Shown here: positions 1-10,541 of the stretch, piece after piece | How positions within the stretch are numbered: the stretch's first letter is position 1 | Layout of the letters: each line of letters opens with the position of its first letter | Assembly: GCA_037389465.1 (NCBI GenBank) | Contig: JAZARR010000153.1 | Span: 3,457,001-3,521,000 of the forward strand | DNA: 64,000 bases | Reading direction: 5' to 3' | Source of the DNA: Baylisascaris procyonis | Lineage: Eukaryota > Nematoda > Chromadorea > Rhabditida > Ascarididae | Program-made: the position numbers and the translations under genes | Notes under the pieces: generated by a model | Databases searched by the model: none | The model's input: the letters and a program-made list of their open reading frames with translations, nothing else | Told to the model about the DNA's origin: nothing

Positions 1-242
1 AACAAGGCTATCACAGTGTAAATAACAATGAAATCTATGGTAAGGCCACAAAAAATTCTCAAAGCATTATTTTTGTTTCTGCCTTTGTATTCACTAAGGC
101 ATAGTAATCAAAAATGAAAAGATTAAAGAAGACTTCATAACTCAAAACATATTAATAGAGCTGTGACTCTGACTACCAAATAGAACCAAGAAATCGAGGT
201 AAAACTGAAGGTGAAGCTGAGTGCCTTACTGCGGTGTCGTTT

Positions 243-1794
243 TCAACGAAGACATGTAAACTCACATTCAGCTCTACTATAAAAGCGATTCTCATTGCCA
301 CATCCACTGAAAAATGAGCACTGTTTAAACAAGGAAAGTTGAAACATCTTCAGCTGTGTGCAGAGTAGTCAATATCTTTGATATGCTTATGGAATTCTTT
401 ATAAAAATGGAATGATTTGTTTTCAGCAATCGAGATACTTAATAAACCAATGTCTGCAATAATGCAGAAATTTATGAATTTCAGTAAAAAAAACAAATGC
501 AAAGATAAATGCACAATTTTTATGCGTTTTTGTGAAACTGCATTTGCACGAATGGAAATGTCGAGTAGTCAATAGGTTTGCACATTGTTCTGCCAATCCA
601 TCTACCAAGTAACTGCAGTTTTGGAATCAGTAAAGAAGAGCATTGAAATTTGCCCACTTTACACCCACCTTCTAAATAATTTCTCATATTCGTCCATCAA
701 TTCTTGAAGGAATAAAACTATCAAAGCATTACCTAAAAAACTAGCATGCACTTTGTACCACTCGAACCGTGAAAAAAAAAAAATTGTTGCTTCATAGAAA
801 ATTTTGGTACGAGTGTCTCAATTAACTAAAATAGAAATATTAATACATCATCGGGGCATATTTCAATTTTTATTGGCAACTGGTTGGTAGATGAGTGGAA
901 TATTAAAGCACTCTTTATGTATGCCCACACGATATGCTTCCCCAACACCGTTTTGTGCTTATGAAGAAGAGTGGAAATAAACGCTGAGTTTATGAGCTGT
1001 GCTTGATTTCCGGGCATTCAGATAAAGCGTATCAAAACTTGTCGGATTAGTTTTCAGGCATAATTTTACTTCAATTTCAATCTCATTTTACAGTTGGATA
1101 ATTTTTCATTTCAATATCACATATTCACGTATACCATTCTCATCTGTAATCATTAATCTCTGATGCAGAATTTCGTACTATTTTAAATAAATTTTTTTTA
1201 TTGCCAAGTAATTGCATGAAAAAGCTTCCATTCCAGCCTTGTGGGAAAAAAACAGAAAAAATCACTGATGTTTTCATGCAATAAATCTTCTTACGAGTTC
1301 CTAGATCTATTCATCCCATGTATTAATCAATACAGCCACCTTACTTAAGACATAATCGATATGAAGTCTCCATGGTAGTCCGCAACATTATATTTAGAGG
1401 ATGAATGTCACATGACGGTATTTATTATGAATGCAGAAACGCAAAGGAAGTAATAGGTAACGATGAAACGCTTTAGCATTTTCAACTGAAATTCATCGTT
1501 TTCAATCGGCAAACAATTAGTACAAAATGAAAATCTATTTATGCCGTCAAAGTGCAGCATTTCACTTAGAATAAACTCTTACTTACCTGTAGCTAAAGCG
1601 TTCACATTTCCTTCTCTCTGCATTATAAAACCAAAGCACATAAGACTTCGAGCAACGTCCAGTAACGGGTGGTAGATTGCATAATTCAGGAGGAGGACCG
1701 ATGCTTAATGCTGGGGTACTGGTATACAGTTGTTGTATTGATGGAACTCCGCTTGTAGACGACATACCTGCACTTGGGCTTGGGAGACATTGTG
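243..1794 (-). CDS. Kunitz-domain protein, 3' end (last two exons)
   Basis: Two exons join on the minus strand: 1587..1794 (acceptor TTTCAG, donor GTAAGT) and 243..306 (acceptor TTTTTCAG, stop TGA at 243-245). Together they encode a proline/serine-rich linker and one complete Kunitz module at the C-terminus. Cysteine spacing is C-x8-C-x15-C-x7-C-x11-C-x3-C; the family norm is x12 in the second-last gap, so one residue is missing after the fourth cysteine (the exon reads SGCGNENRFYSRAEC). The protein ends four residues after this module. Kunitz modules are serine-protease inhibitors or extracellular adhesion modules, so the product is probably secreted. The exon starting at 1794 needs a preceding exon ending in phase 1. 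That 5' part is not resolved: an ATG exon ending at a GTGAGT donor near 2565 fits in phase but lacks a convincing signal peptide. The domain call is secure; the gene is incomplete. Confidence 0.8.
255..790. repeat. Direct repeat, copy 1 (Kunitz last exon plus intron)
   Basis: This interval aligns in the same orientation with about 2930-3420, with interruptions and many substitutions. Shared blocks include 'gccacatcc' followed by 'aatgagcact' near 297-320, 'tgcacaattttt' then 'gcgtttttgtgaa' near 510-540, and 'ccatcaattcttg' against 'ccatcgatttctg'. It covers the last Kunitz exon and the first part of the intron upstream of it. Boundaries are approximate. Confidence 0.65.
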
Positions 1795-2895
1795 CTGAAA
1801 GAAAGTAATATTGTTCTCATAGATTGCTTCATATCAATGACTTGGTCGTGCATTTATAATAATTGTACACTTTGCTGATTCCATCTGAATTCTATCCTTC
1901 GTCACCATTACCAATCACCTTTGCGATCACAAAGGTAAACTTTAAAGCCTTGTTTCCTGTAATCATTTTAATATTTACCAGTCACCACCAGTTAAGTGCA
2001 TATGCGACCTCGAGTCTTAAACAATCCCCTCATCTTACCCCCTCCTCACCTAAAGCTCTTATATTATGGAAGATGTATGAACACCGCGTATTAGCTCACA
2101 TGCCACCTCCAAGAATTTGTGAGTGTGAAAAAATCTATGAAGCATACAAGTCCCATGCCTCATAAAGAGAGTTTTGAAGTATATGCGAGGGAATATTTTC
2201 AGTTTTTTAAAATATCTGTGTGAATGCATATGTAGAAATGAAGGTGTAAAACAGTAGATGTGTATGGTTTAGCATATGACATGTTTCATATCAAACATCT
2301 AATAAAAGCGATTGATTTAACATCGTTTTACTCGATTCCACCTCTATATAGTAAATAGATTTCAGGTGGATTCATTGTTTATGGTGAGAACAAAATGAAA
2401 AAAGAAAAAAGTATCAATTGCACGAACCGATTTCATCGACAACTTGACACGTTTTTGGTGCTGTACAAATGATCGAAAGGCACGCGAGCGGTTCTGCTTG
2501 AGCCATTGCAGAAACAATAAAACAACTGAGTATAAATATTACACCAGGAGAATCCATTACTCACCTAGAGGTGAAGATATATCAGTGCAACTCATAAACC
2601 ACGATGCTTTCATTTCAAAACTCCTTCATGGTACGCTTTCACTAATTTGCATTTGCAAAAGTTGACGCTATCTCCCTGATGGTCTTTGCATGCTGATCTT
2701 TCTATTGTATCTGTTTCAGGTGGGGAGCTACTAGAATTAAAGTTACGAAACTTGGTGTGTATAATGTACGGCATACAAAACCAGATTGACTCACCTCTTT
2801 TTAATACAGTTAAGGAAGATGGAATGTACCTGGAAAGGTGCATACATTTTTTCCTATGCTTTTGTCTAATCTCAACTGTAATCTCGCAAAATTGC

Positions 2896-2945
2896 ACTTT
2901 CTTTACTTGCAAAATATTCTACTATGAGAATGATTCTTCTTGCCA
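2896..2945 (-). pseudogene. Decayed duplicate of the Kunitz last exon
   Basis: On the minus strand this stretch reads GCGKKNHSHSRIFCK then stop, matching GCGNENRFYSRAEC of the intact last exon at 243-306 with the same 11-residue cysteine gap. The final cysteine is missing, a TAA stops the frame early, and the acceptor that reads TTTTTCAG in the intact copy is TTGTTCAAC here, so it cannot splice. Flanking intron sequence is duplicated too. No first-half Kunitz exon was found upstream of this copy. It is a broken partial duplication. Confidence 0.65.
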
Positions 2946-3420
2946 CATCCGTTGAACAATGAGCACTATTATTTATGCAAAGAAAATTGCAAATATCTTC
3001 AACTGTGTGCAGAACAGCTAATATAAATGGTATTGTTTATAAAAATGCAATGATTCATCCTCAATACCTAAGAAACCAATATCTAGAATCATACAGAAAT
3101 TTACCAATTTAATTACATTAAAAAAAAACCAATGCAAAATTCAATACACAATTTTTGCGCGTTTTTGTGAACTTGCATTTGTATGAACAAAAATATAGAG
3201 CCGGGTTCTGTTAAGTATGTATTTCTATCTGCCCCTCCGTTTGCCCGATAGTTTAAGCATTGGAATCATTGAAAAAGAGCAATGAAGTTTGAACAAAACA
3301 AAGTGTACCATAACTTTGTCCCCTAAACAATTTTTCACGTTGATCCATCGATTTCTGGCCGATTTAATAACATTCAAACATGCCAAAAAAAAAAAAAAGA
3401 TTTGCATGCATTTTATATCG
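2930..3420. repeat. Direct repeat, copy 2 (decayed)
   Basis: Second copy of the 255-790 sequence. It contains the dead Kunitz exon and diverged intron. Poly-A tracts at 3120 and 3385 differ in length from those of copy 1. Boundaries are approximate. Confidence 0.65.
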
Positions 3421-3429
3421 ATTGAGTCA

Positions 3430-4900
3430 CACGGAAATACAAATCTCTCGCGTTTTTGTATGAACGATTGGATCGATTAAAATTAAAAAAAAAAAAATGC
3501 AACAATTCAGCACGTTTTCATATTTTATAGCTGTTTATTATATGAATAAGCAAAGTGCATATTATGATATTCCCTGTGCTATGCATTTTCAACTGCTAAA
3601 AATATAAATAATCGAAATTAAATAATTGCTAAACATGTTCGAAGTTTAGTTGAGAGATCGTTGAAAATAGCACAACATTCTCTTTAGATGGTTTATCTCA
3701 TGAATTGTTTGTCACGAAAAGTACTAAAAAAAATGGATCAAAAATAACAGAATATATAAACTTATAATTTAATACTAACTATCAATAGAAATGGAAAGGG
3801 AGTATAGAAAACGGAACGAATATCTATAATGGAAAATGCTATTTGGAAGAAAATTGCGCCGAGTACAAATTTCTGCAAACGTCAGCGAATTAGTCACTAA
3901 AATCGTTAGAGAGCCTGAACCATGCATCGGCGTCACTCTTCATAGAATTTCTTGGCGACCATCGCATATGCTTCACTGCTTTCCCCCTTCTCCCGCTCTG
4001 AGCTCACCACTCCCTTTCGACTGATTGCAAGATAAAAATTCTCGAAGCACTATGATCAAAATCCTTATCCAAAAAACCCACTCATTAATCATCGCGAACT
4101 GCCTCCATAAATTGCATTGCTGATTAAGGAATAGAAACAGCACGACTGATAGATGAAGAGATGCTAATTCTCTATTTACACCGAAAGACAAAATTGTCAA
4201 GTAGTATGCACTAAAAAGAGCGAAATATTTATAAAACAAATGCGTATGATTGAGAAATGCGTATGACGAGCACGAGCACACATATCGTGAGCAATTTTCG
4301 CTGTCATTCATGATTGGCCTTTCACCAAATTCGCCCTTTTTCGATGAAACAGGTCCACTCTTTAATCCACTGATGCGTCATCCACCCGGCTGGTCAGTAC
4401 CTGCTCATTGGTCTCACTTCTTATTTGCGCGAGGATTGATGTTCTAACGACTCAAAGAAATATGATTTCACTCGCATACCCGTCTATTCGCACATTTCAT
4501 TGTTTTCGGTCACCGCAAACACTTCGAAATAGAATAGGAGGGGTGCATACGCAACTGAGATGAAACGTGCATTTCATATTCTTGGAGAGTTTCTCATGAT
4601 TGTGTGGATTTTCTATATGTGCATTTGCATATGCCAATTCCACAAGATACACATCAAGGAGGACGCAAACAATCCGACCAGCAGGCATATAACTGTAGCG
4701 TTCAAGAAAGAAGTTTCAAGCTTTTTTTAGATTTTATTTGCAGAATCCTCCCGTTCCCAGCTTCTCCTTCTCCTCCCATCCCCCTCTCTTTAGCTAATGT
4801 TTGTGGTCATTCGATCTCTCGACTGCTGAATTCTAGCCAATGAGAACTCGGGAATTTAATTTTTTAACTAAATGGCGCAATTCGAATTCGTTGAACCTCC
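3430..4900. other. No gene recognised; GC-richer block 4310-4450
   Basis: AT-rich sequence with no exon that could be tied to a known family. The block 4310-4450 is richer in G and C and carries ATTGG/CCAAT-type motifs near 4313 and 4409; another CCAAT lies near 4838. A promoter or an old repeat are both possible. The minus-strand ORF at 4497-4688 starts with a weakly hydrophobic stretch but has no supporting splice signals. Confidence 0.4.
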
Positions 4901-4962
4901 AACACAAAGTACCGTCCCTGCGAACCCATTCAGATCGCTCAGAATTGTGAGCTCTCTACTAT

Positions 4963-5230
4963 TCGACACAAATGGAGAGAACGATGACACCCTGGCTGCG
5001 AACCGCGAATGCAGGTGAGCTTGTATCGCCCATTGCGTGCGCACCACCACCGTACTCTGCAGTTTGCAAGCGAACCCTAACGCCCATCACAGAAACTCGA
5101 AAACCTGTAATAGAAAATGCGGTTTTTCCCATCATTCAACTTAGAATGCCAAATAAAGTCCCATGCAAAATTTCAGCTTGATTGAAGGAGGGGAAAATTT
5201 CAACTCTGCAAAGATTGCAGACAACGATGG
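4963..5230 (+). repeat. Secreted-protein-like repeat family, copy A
   Basis: A 69-codon frame starts at ATG 4972; a conserved ERTM/HRTM stretch spans the start. It aligns almost without gaps to the minus-strand copy B, which the retrotransposon splits (9747-9860 and about 5860-6016). Both proteins share LRTA near residue 5, P-x-PYSA-x-CK near residue 21, and ETRK-x-V near residue 38. In copy B the N-terminus looks like a signal peptide ending in HAAYA; in copy A that stretch is less hydrophobic. It could be a small secreted-protein gene family or an element carrying a short frame. The frame ends at 5181 but DNA similarity continues to about 5230. Family not recognised. Confidence 0.5.
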
Positions 5231-5700
5231 CCCATCCAGCAAGTGCATGCAATAATATGCGTTAATATCCAACAATATCTTATACTGTAGAATGATGTAC
5301 AATAATATACATTATTATAAGATGATATCCAATAATATACACTATAACACAATCAAATACAATATATGCAATAACATAAAAGAATATACCATGATATACA
5401 ATGATATCCAATAGTTCGACTTTAGTCTAGCTTATTTAGTTTAGTTTTTCTTTAGTTTAGTTTCCTTTCAGTTAAATTTTCTTTCAGTTTTATTTTCTCT
5501 TAGTTATTTTTTCAGTTTTATTCATTCCATTTTATCTGTTTCATTCCACTTATTCTATCTTATTTATTGTATTTTATTCATTTTATTCATTATATTAATT
5601 GTATTTTATTTGTTTTACTTCACTTTTTTCCATTTATTTTATTTATTTCTTTTTGTTTATCTTACCTATTTCATTTAATTTAGCTCATTTGTTTTTACTC
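5231..5700. repeat. Low-complexity AT and pyrimidine-rich tracts
   Basis: 5255-5425 is a degenerate array of 'caataatatac'/'gatatccaata'-like words. 5420-5700 is a T-rich tract built from TTTAGTTTAG, TTTTATT and TTCATT words. No coding potential. Confidence 0.7.
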
Positions 5701-5768
5701 CCCTTGGTCCTCCTGTTGACTATCCGGAGTGTCCGTAAGTCATACGCACTCCTTCACTCCTTCAAATC

Positions 5769-5858
5769 ATTATTTGGCATTTTGAATTGAATGGTTGAAA
5801 AAAAGTTGCATGTTTCTATTACAATTTTCCGAGTTTCTATGATGCGCCATTGGATCAC
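5769..5858 (-). repeat. Partial tandem copy of the secreted-protein-like repeat
   Basis: This stretch repeats 5934-6010 in the same orientation: both run from 'attatttggNattNtgaattgaa' through 'ggttgaaaaaaa' to 'gagtttctatgatgcgc'. It also matches copy A near 5090-5195. Read on the minus strand it follows copy B in another frame and ends in a stop. Confidence 0.6.
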
Positions 5859-5859
5859 T

Positions 5860-6016
5860 GCAGAGAACGATGGTGTACCCACAGCAAGTGTACTTCCCTC
5901 GCATCAAATGAGCCGAAATTTTGTAGAGATACATTATTTGGTATTGTGAATTGAACGGTTGAAAAAAATCGCATGTTTCTGTTACAAGTTTCCGAGTTTC
6001 TATGATGCGCACTAGT
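5860..6016 (-). pseudogene. Copy B of secreted-protein-like repeat, 3' part
   Basis: On the minus strand the frame resumes here after the retrotransposon with RIIETRKLVTETCDFF and a cysteine-containing tail. It is in phase with the N-terminal half at 9747-9860 if the element and one copy of its target-site duplication are removed. Aligned against copy A, the junction is colinear base for base over the 28 nt spanning the insertion point. The insertion therefore broke an open frame. Confidence 0.5.
6004..6016. repeat. Target-site duplication, left copy
   Basis: GATGCGCACTAGT, identical to 9734-9746, bordering the retrotransposon. Copy A of the host repeat shows the matching empty site. Confidence 0.85.
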
Positions 6017-6027
6017 CATGGACTGAG

Positions 6028-6043
6028 CCGTTGAGCTCAACGG
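6028..6043. repeat. Palindrome near the LINE 3' end
   Basis: CCGTTGAGCTCAACGG is a perfect 16-bp palindrome 11 bp inside the 3' end of the element. It may form a hairpin in the 3' UTR recognised by the reverse transcriptase; that role is inferred from position only. Confidence 0.7.
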
Positions 6044-6049
6044 ATCTCA

Positions 6050-9000
6050 TCACCGGTGAACGCGCATGTGTGAGACGAGCCCAATTCGGGATAAGCACGT
6101 CCTGTTGCACCTATCGCAGATAAACCGTACTCCTTGATCAGACCCATTTGTGCCCAATAGTCGTCGCGATCTTTTCTCTTCCAGTGCTCGAACTCGACAT
6201 CCCTCAAATCGTGCAGTCCCCTCGCGGCATGCTCTCCTCCACAGCTGTCTGTCATGTACTATGTCATCCTTCAGCTCCATTTGACACGCTTTCAGCGTTG
6301 CCTTGACTCCATCCTTGTATCGAAGCAACGGGCGTCCTCGTTTCCGTTCCCCAGAGGCGAGTTGTCCGTAAAGTAGTTGCTTGGGGATGCGGTTGTCCGG
6401 CATTCTGATGACATGCCCAACCCAACGTAGTTGGGACGAGATGATGTATGCTTCGATACCAGTTATCTTGCACCTTTTCAGCACTTCAGTGTTCCTTATT
6501 TTGTCTTGCCACCTGATATTTGCAATTTTGCGTAAACATCGCATATGAAACTGATCCAGTCTCTTGATGTCTTTTCGATATAGCGTCCAGGTTTCGGAAC
6601 CGTAGAGAAGTGTTGTTAGCACGACTGCACGGTATACCGCAACCTTAGTACTCAGTTTCACTTCATGTCTGCTCCAGAGACGCTTGTATAGTTTGCCAAA
6701 TGCAGCACTCGCTTTCGCCAATCTTCTGGAAGTTTCTGTGTCATTATATGTTAAGCTTGTAAGTGTGCTGCCTAGGTATGTAAAGTTATCGACAACCCGA
6801 AGATTGGATCCGTCAACTGTTACGGTGTGTGATGTAGGCTGCTGACGATCTGGGCATTCTCGGTACATAACTTCGGTTTTCTTCAGGCTGACCTTCAAGC
6901 CAAAACGGTTGGCTGCCGTGGCAAATCGATTCATGATATCTTGTAGATCCGCGCAGGAATGTGCCATTAACGCGCAGTCATCAGCATATAGGAGTTCCCG
7001 GATGACTGCATGTGCACTTTTGTTCTGGCTTCTAACCGTTTGAGGTTGAAGATGTTGCCATCCATTCGAAATTGAATTGGTATGCCAGTATTGCAGTCTT
7101 TAAATGCGACCGACAGCATCATGGCGAAGAAGATCCCAAACAGAAGCGGAGCAAGTACACATCCCTGTTTGGTGCCGTTGGTAACTTCGAATGCATCCGA
7201 CATGTTGCCTGCTTCGATTACGCGAGCGCGCATCCCTTCATGGAACGATCGGATCACATTTACGAACTTATCTGGGCATCCAATTTTGCGTAGAAGTGAC
7301 CACAAACCTTTTCTGTTGACAGAATCGAAAGCTTTCGTGAGGTCAACAAAAACAACGAAAAGGTCTTTGTTTTGTTCACGACACTTTTCCTGCAGCTGAC
7401 GAGCGCTGAATATCATGTCGATGGTGCTACGACCAGCGCGAAAACCACATTGGCTTTCTGGAAGGATGTTGTTATTGGAGACATGCAAGGCAAGTCGGTT
7501 GAGAATTACTCTTGCCAGGATCTTCCCTGGGATGGACAGGAGAGAGATGCCTCTGTGATCATCACAGGTTGCCCGATCGCCCTTGCGTTTAAAAATATGA
7601 ACTATTTGCGCATCCTTGAATTCTTGTGGGACGTCTTCACGCTCCCATATGTGCCGATATAAGGTTGTGAGCCAGTGAATAAGTTTGCGCCCGCCGTATT
7701 TGAATATTTCGCCGGGTAGGCCATCGGCACCAGGTGCCTTACCCGCTTTCAGCGATTGGATGGCGTCAAGTACCTCGCGTTCTGATGGAGGATATGCCAG
7801 GTCGTCGGACACACTCCACTGTGGAACTTCGGAGAGCACCGTTGAGTCAAACTCCGATGCTTGATTCAGCACCACTCGGAAGTGTTCTGCCCAGCGTTCC
7901 AGAATCTTCTCACGGTCAGTTATGAGATGAGAGCCGTCCTTCGAATAAACTGGAACACTCCCGGAATCTCTTGGACCGTAGATTGCCTTGAGGCCGTCAT
8001 AGAATGCTTTCATGTCATGGCGGTCTGCTGCTGTCTGGAGCTCGATTGCCATATTGGCCCACCAGCGTTCCTTCATTGTGCGAAGTTTCGCATTTGCCTC
8101 CTTCCTGGCTGTGTTATAAGCATGTTTCTTGGCGGCACACGATTTGTCATTTATCCACTGCAAATGTGTGGTGTACATTTTGTTCAATAGCGCTCGGATT
8201 TCAGTGTCCTGATCATCGAACCAGTCTTTGCTGTGTTTTCTCACGAAGCCAACAACTTTTGCTGTGGCGTTATAGACTAGATCTTTTAAGTTGTTTCAGT
8301 CGTCATCAGCTCCATCGTTGTTCTCCCGCTCACTCAGCCTGGCATTGAGTTCTTGTTCCAGCTCCGTTCGAACGTCTAGACGTTTTAGCGCGCTCACGTT
8401 GAGCTTCTTGACATTGAGACCCCGTCGACACCTCTGCGGAGGCGTCGTTGTCAGGCGCACAGTACTGCGAGCTAGAACATGATCTGACCATGTCGTGCTT
8501 CCGCGCATTGCTCGGGTTAATTTCACGTCTTTCAGGTCGCGTTGCTTGGTTATTACGTAGTCGAGCATGTGCCAGTGTTTCGACCTGGGATGCATCCATG
8601 TGTTCTTGAATTTGTTTGCTTGTTGAAAGACTGTGTTAGTTATGACCAGTTCATGTTTTGCACACAGTTCGAGTAGCATTGTGCCGTTTGAGTTGGCCTT
8701 ACCAACTCCATGACGCCCAAGCACTCGGCTCCATGTGGCGAACTCACTGCCAACCCTGGCATTGAAGTCTCCCAGAATAAATAGTTTGTTTCTGTAGGAA
8801 GTTTTGGAGATTATGTTATCCAGTTCGGCATAGAACTCTTCCTTGGAGTCGTCTGATGCGAGAAGGGTTGGTGCATATACCGAGAGGAGAGTGGCTTTGC
8901 GACCATGCGATAGCGGGAGTTCGAGGCTCATGTGTCGTGGCGTAATAGCGACTGGTGTAGAGCAAAGCATTTTAACGATCGCGTTCCTGATGGCAAATCC

Positions 9001-9276
9001 AACTCCACCTTGCCTGGGCGCACCTTCAGGTTGTCCAATGCAAAAGAACGTATATCCTCCACCTTCTTCCGAGAACTGCGATCTACCGGAGATTCTAGTT
9101 TCGCAAAGTGCTGCGATGTCTATGCGATATCTGGCAAGTTCACGGGCAATTATGGCTGTTCTTCGCTCGTGGCGATCACCGCTATCCAATAGCGTGCGTA
9201 CGTTCCACGTTGCCAAACGGATTGGTTGAGATTTACACCACTTTGTTTTTCGACCGCACGGGTAAGTATTCAGCAA
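6050..9276 (-). pseudogene. LINE polyprotein: endonuclease, reverse transcriptase, C2H2 finger
   Basis: Frame 9276-8296 holds the endonuclease: TWNVRTL, CETRI, SVYAPT, LGDFNARVG, TTWSDH, all expected catalytic blocks. A TGA at 8296-8298 interrupts it, and the same frame continues from 8295 to about 7020 with RT blocks HRGISLLSIPGKI, ESQCGFRAGRSTIDM, VFVDLTKAFDSVNR and TNGTKQGCVLAPLLFG. A one-base loss in the ACAAAAGT run at about 7015-7022 shifts the frame. The catalytic YADD (6977-6988), the KKTEVM and NFTYLGS blocks follow in the new frame. The C-terminus ends with a C-x2-C-x12-H-x3-H finger (FICDRC...SHMRVHR). No ATG precedes the endonuclease in frame; the frame opens just after a TAG near 9317, so the true start is unclear. 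Inactive without repair of two lesions. Confidence 0.88.
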
Positions 9277-9733
9277 GCCGCGGTATGCTTGATGAAGGAT
9301 TTGGAACTAGCAATGTTTAGGGAACCTTTTATATCCCCTTCTTCATTCGAAGAGAGCAGTGCGTTCCTGAATAGGGCTGCTCTGCCACCCAGGTAGGACA
9401 CGAATCTTGAAGTAGTTCCTGGTCGTCAAGAAGCGGCCATCACACCTGAGCCGCCTGCGTGCAGGGTCGTGACTAGGTACTTCCAGTGACCCGACACCTG
9501 TACCTGTCGCCACTTGCCAGTCGCCGCAGGGCTTCACACAACATTTTCACCGGAGTTTTACCGTCACAATGAGTTGATTTAAGTGAGAGATGCTTGTGAG
9601 ACAACTCCCACTCTCTGTTCACCCAAAGCTCCTTGGCTACAGGCACGAAGATCGAGACGTGTAGTCTGAGCAGGGGGTGCGCAGCAGTGTGGCCAGAAAT
9701 GAGGCCAGGTTGACCATACAAAACTGCCCTTCC

Positions 9734-9746
9734 GATGCGCACTAGT
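9734..9746. repeat. Target-site duplication, right copy
   Basis: GATGCGCACTAGT, identical to 6004-6016, at the 5' border of the minus-strand retrotransposon. Confidence 0.85.
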
Positions 9747-9860
9747 ATTAGCTTGCAAAATGCAGAGTACGGTAGTGGTGCGTACGCGGCGTGTAGCACG
9801 AGAGCAGCTGCGATCGCGGTTCGCAAGCGTAGTGCCATCGTTCTATGCAATAGTGCCTCT
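9747..9860 (-). pseudogene. Copy B of secreted-protein-like repeat, 5' part
   Basis: On the minus strand an ATG near 9839 opens a frame beginning MALRLRTAIAAALVLHAAYA, a good signal-peptide-like stretch, then PLPYSAFCK. The frame runs into the LINE leader after the target-site duplication. Upstream in-frame methionines exist (to about 9911). It is the N-terminal half of the gene-like repeat broken by the LINE. Confidence 0.5.
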
Positions 9861-9913
9861 TTCATATAGGTTTCCGCTAGTATATGCAAATTTCGTCTAA
9901 ATAATATGTGCAA

Positions 9914-10523
9914 TTTTCAAGCTCAAGGTCTATTCACATTCAATTTTTCTGGTGTTCATTTTTTAAAGTGTTTATGTGGTGATCGGTCATTTGTCATCTA
10001 TTGCTGTCGTTACGTGGAAATTGTCTCTTCTTAAGGTGTTCCAATTTTTTTGCAACGAACAACTACTATTGGGAGCATAGGAAACGGCCGTTAATAGTAG
10101 GGGCCCGGATATCAAGTGAGAACACAACTTCAGCAATATTGATTGATCCTTTTATTCGTTGATACTTCTTTGCTGAAGCGTCGTTAGGACTTATTTCGTA
10201 AACAATTCTAGGCGAATATATCTCCTGTCATAGACGTGTTTTTTGAAAGACCTTCTATGGCATTATGGGTGAAGAGTGGGAAGGGGTGGGAGGAAGGTTA
10301 GAAGGGTTTGGGAGAGAGGGAAAGGCTTATTGGCACTTAATGTTACCGCATTTGAAATGCGATCTGCGCTCTAAAATTTAACTTTTGGTGTTGAATTTTG
10401 TATCCATGCGTAAATTTCCTATAGAAATTCGCTCATTAAATGCTACCTGATGTTTAAAAAAAGAGTTTCTTCATTCATTGAAATACGCAGCATCCATTCG
10501 GATTTAGTCGTAAACGAATGACA
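9914..10523. other. Upstream region of mspn-1
   Basis: Intergenic, no coding signal. A purine-rich GGGAGAGAGGGA-type tract lies at 10265-10322. It probably contains the mspn-1 promoter; no specific element can be named. Confidence 0.4.
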
Positions 10524-10531
10524 GATTTCAG
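10522..10531 (+). promoter_or_regulatory. Likely trans-splice acceptor of mspn-1
   Basis: CAGATTTCAG followed by 10 nt and the ATG at 10542. A TTTCAG site this close to a start codon is typical of nematode spliced-leader addition. It removes the upstream ATG at 10518, so 10542 is preferred as the start. Confidence 0.6.
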
Positions 10532-10541
10532 TCCGAAAAAA

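Larger units (their letters stand above)
6017..9733 (-). mobile_element. APE-type non-LTR retrotransposon (LINE)
   Basis: The element is 3,717 bp on the minus strand, bounded by a perfect 13-bp target-site duplication. From its 5' end it has about 450 bp of leader, an apurinic-type endonuclease, a reverse transcriptase and a C-terminal C2H2 finger. It is of the kind often mis-annotated in animal genomes as 'craniofacial development protein 2-like' or 'endonuclease-reverse transcriptase'; the clade (RTE-like or other) was not assigned. There is no poly-A tail; the 3' end carries a 16-bp perfect palindrome. The duplication is still identical and only one nonsense codon and one frameshift are evident, so the insertion is fairly young. 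No LTRs are present. Confidence 0.9.

Noticed and set aside
7072..9320. Several plus-strand ORFs of 60-128 codons
   Set aside because: They are antisense shadows of the LINE endonuclease and reverse-transcriptase frames.
9473..9913. 146-codon minus-strand ORF
   Set aside because: It fuses the broken secreted-like frame with the LINE leader across the target-site duplication; it is not one gene.
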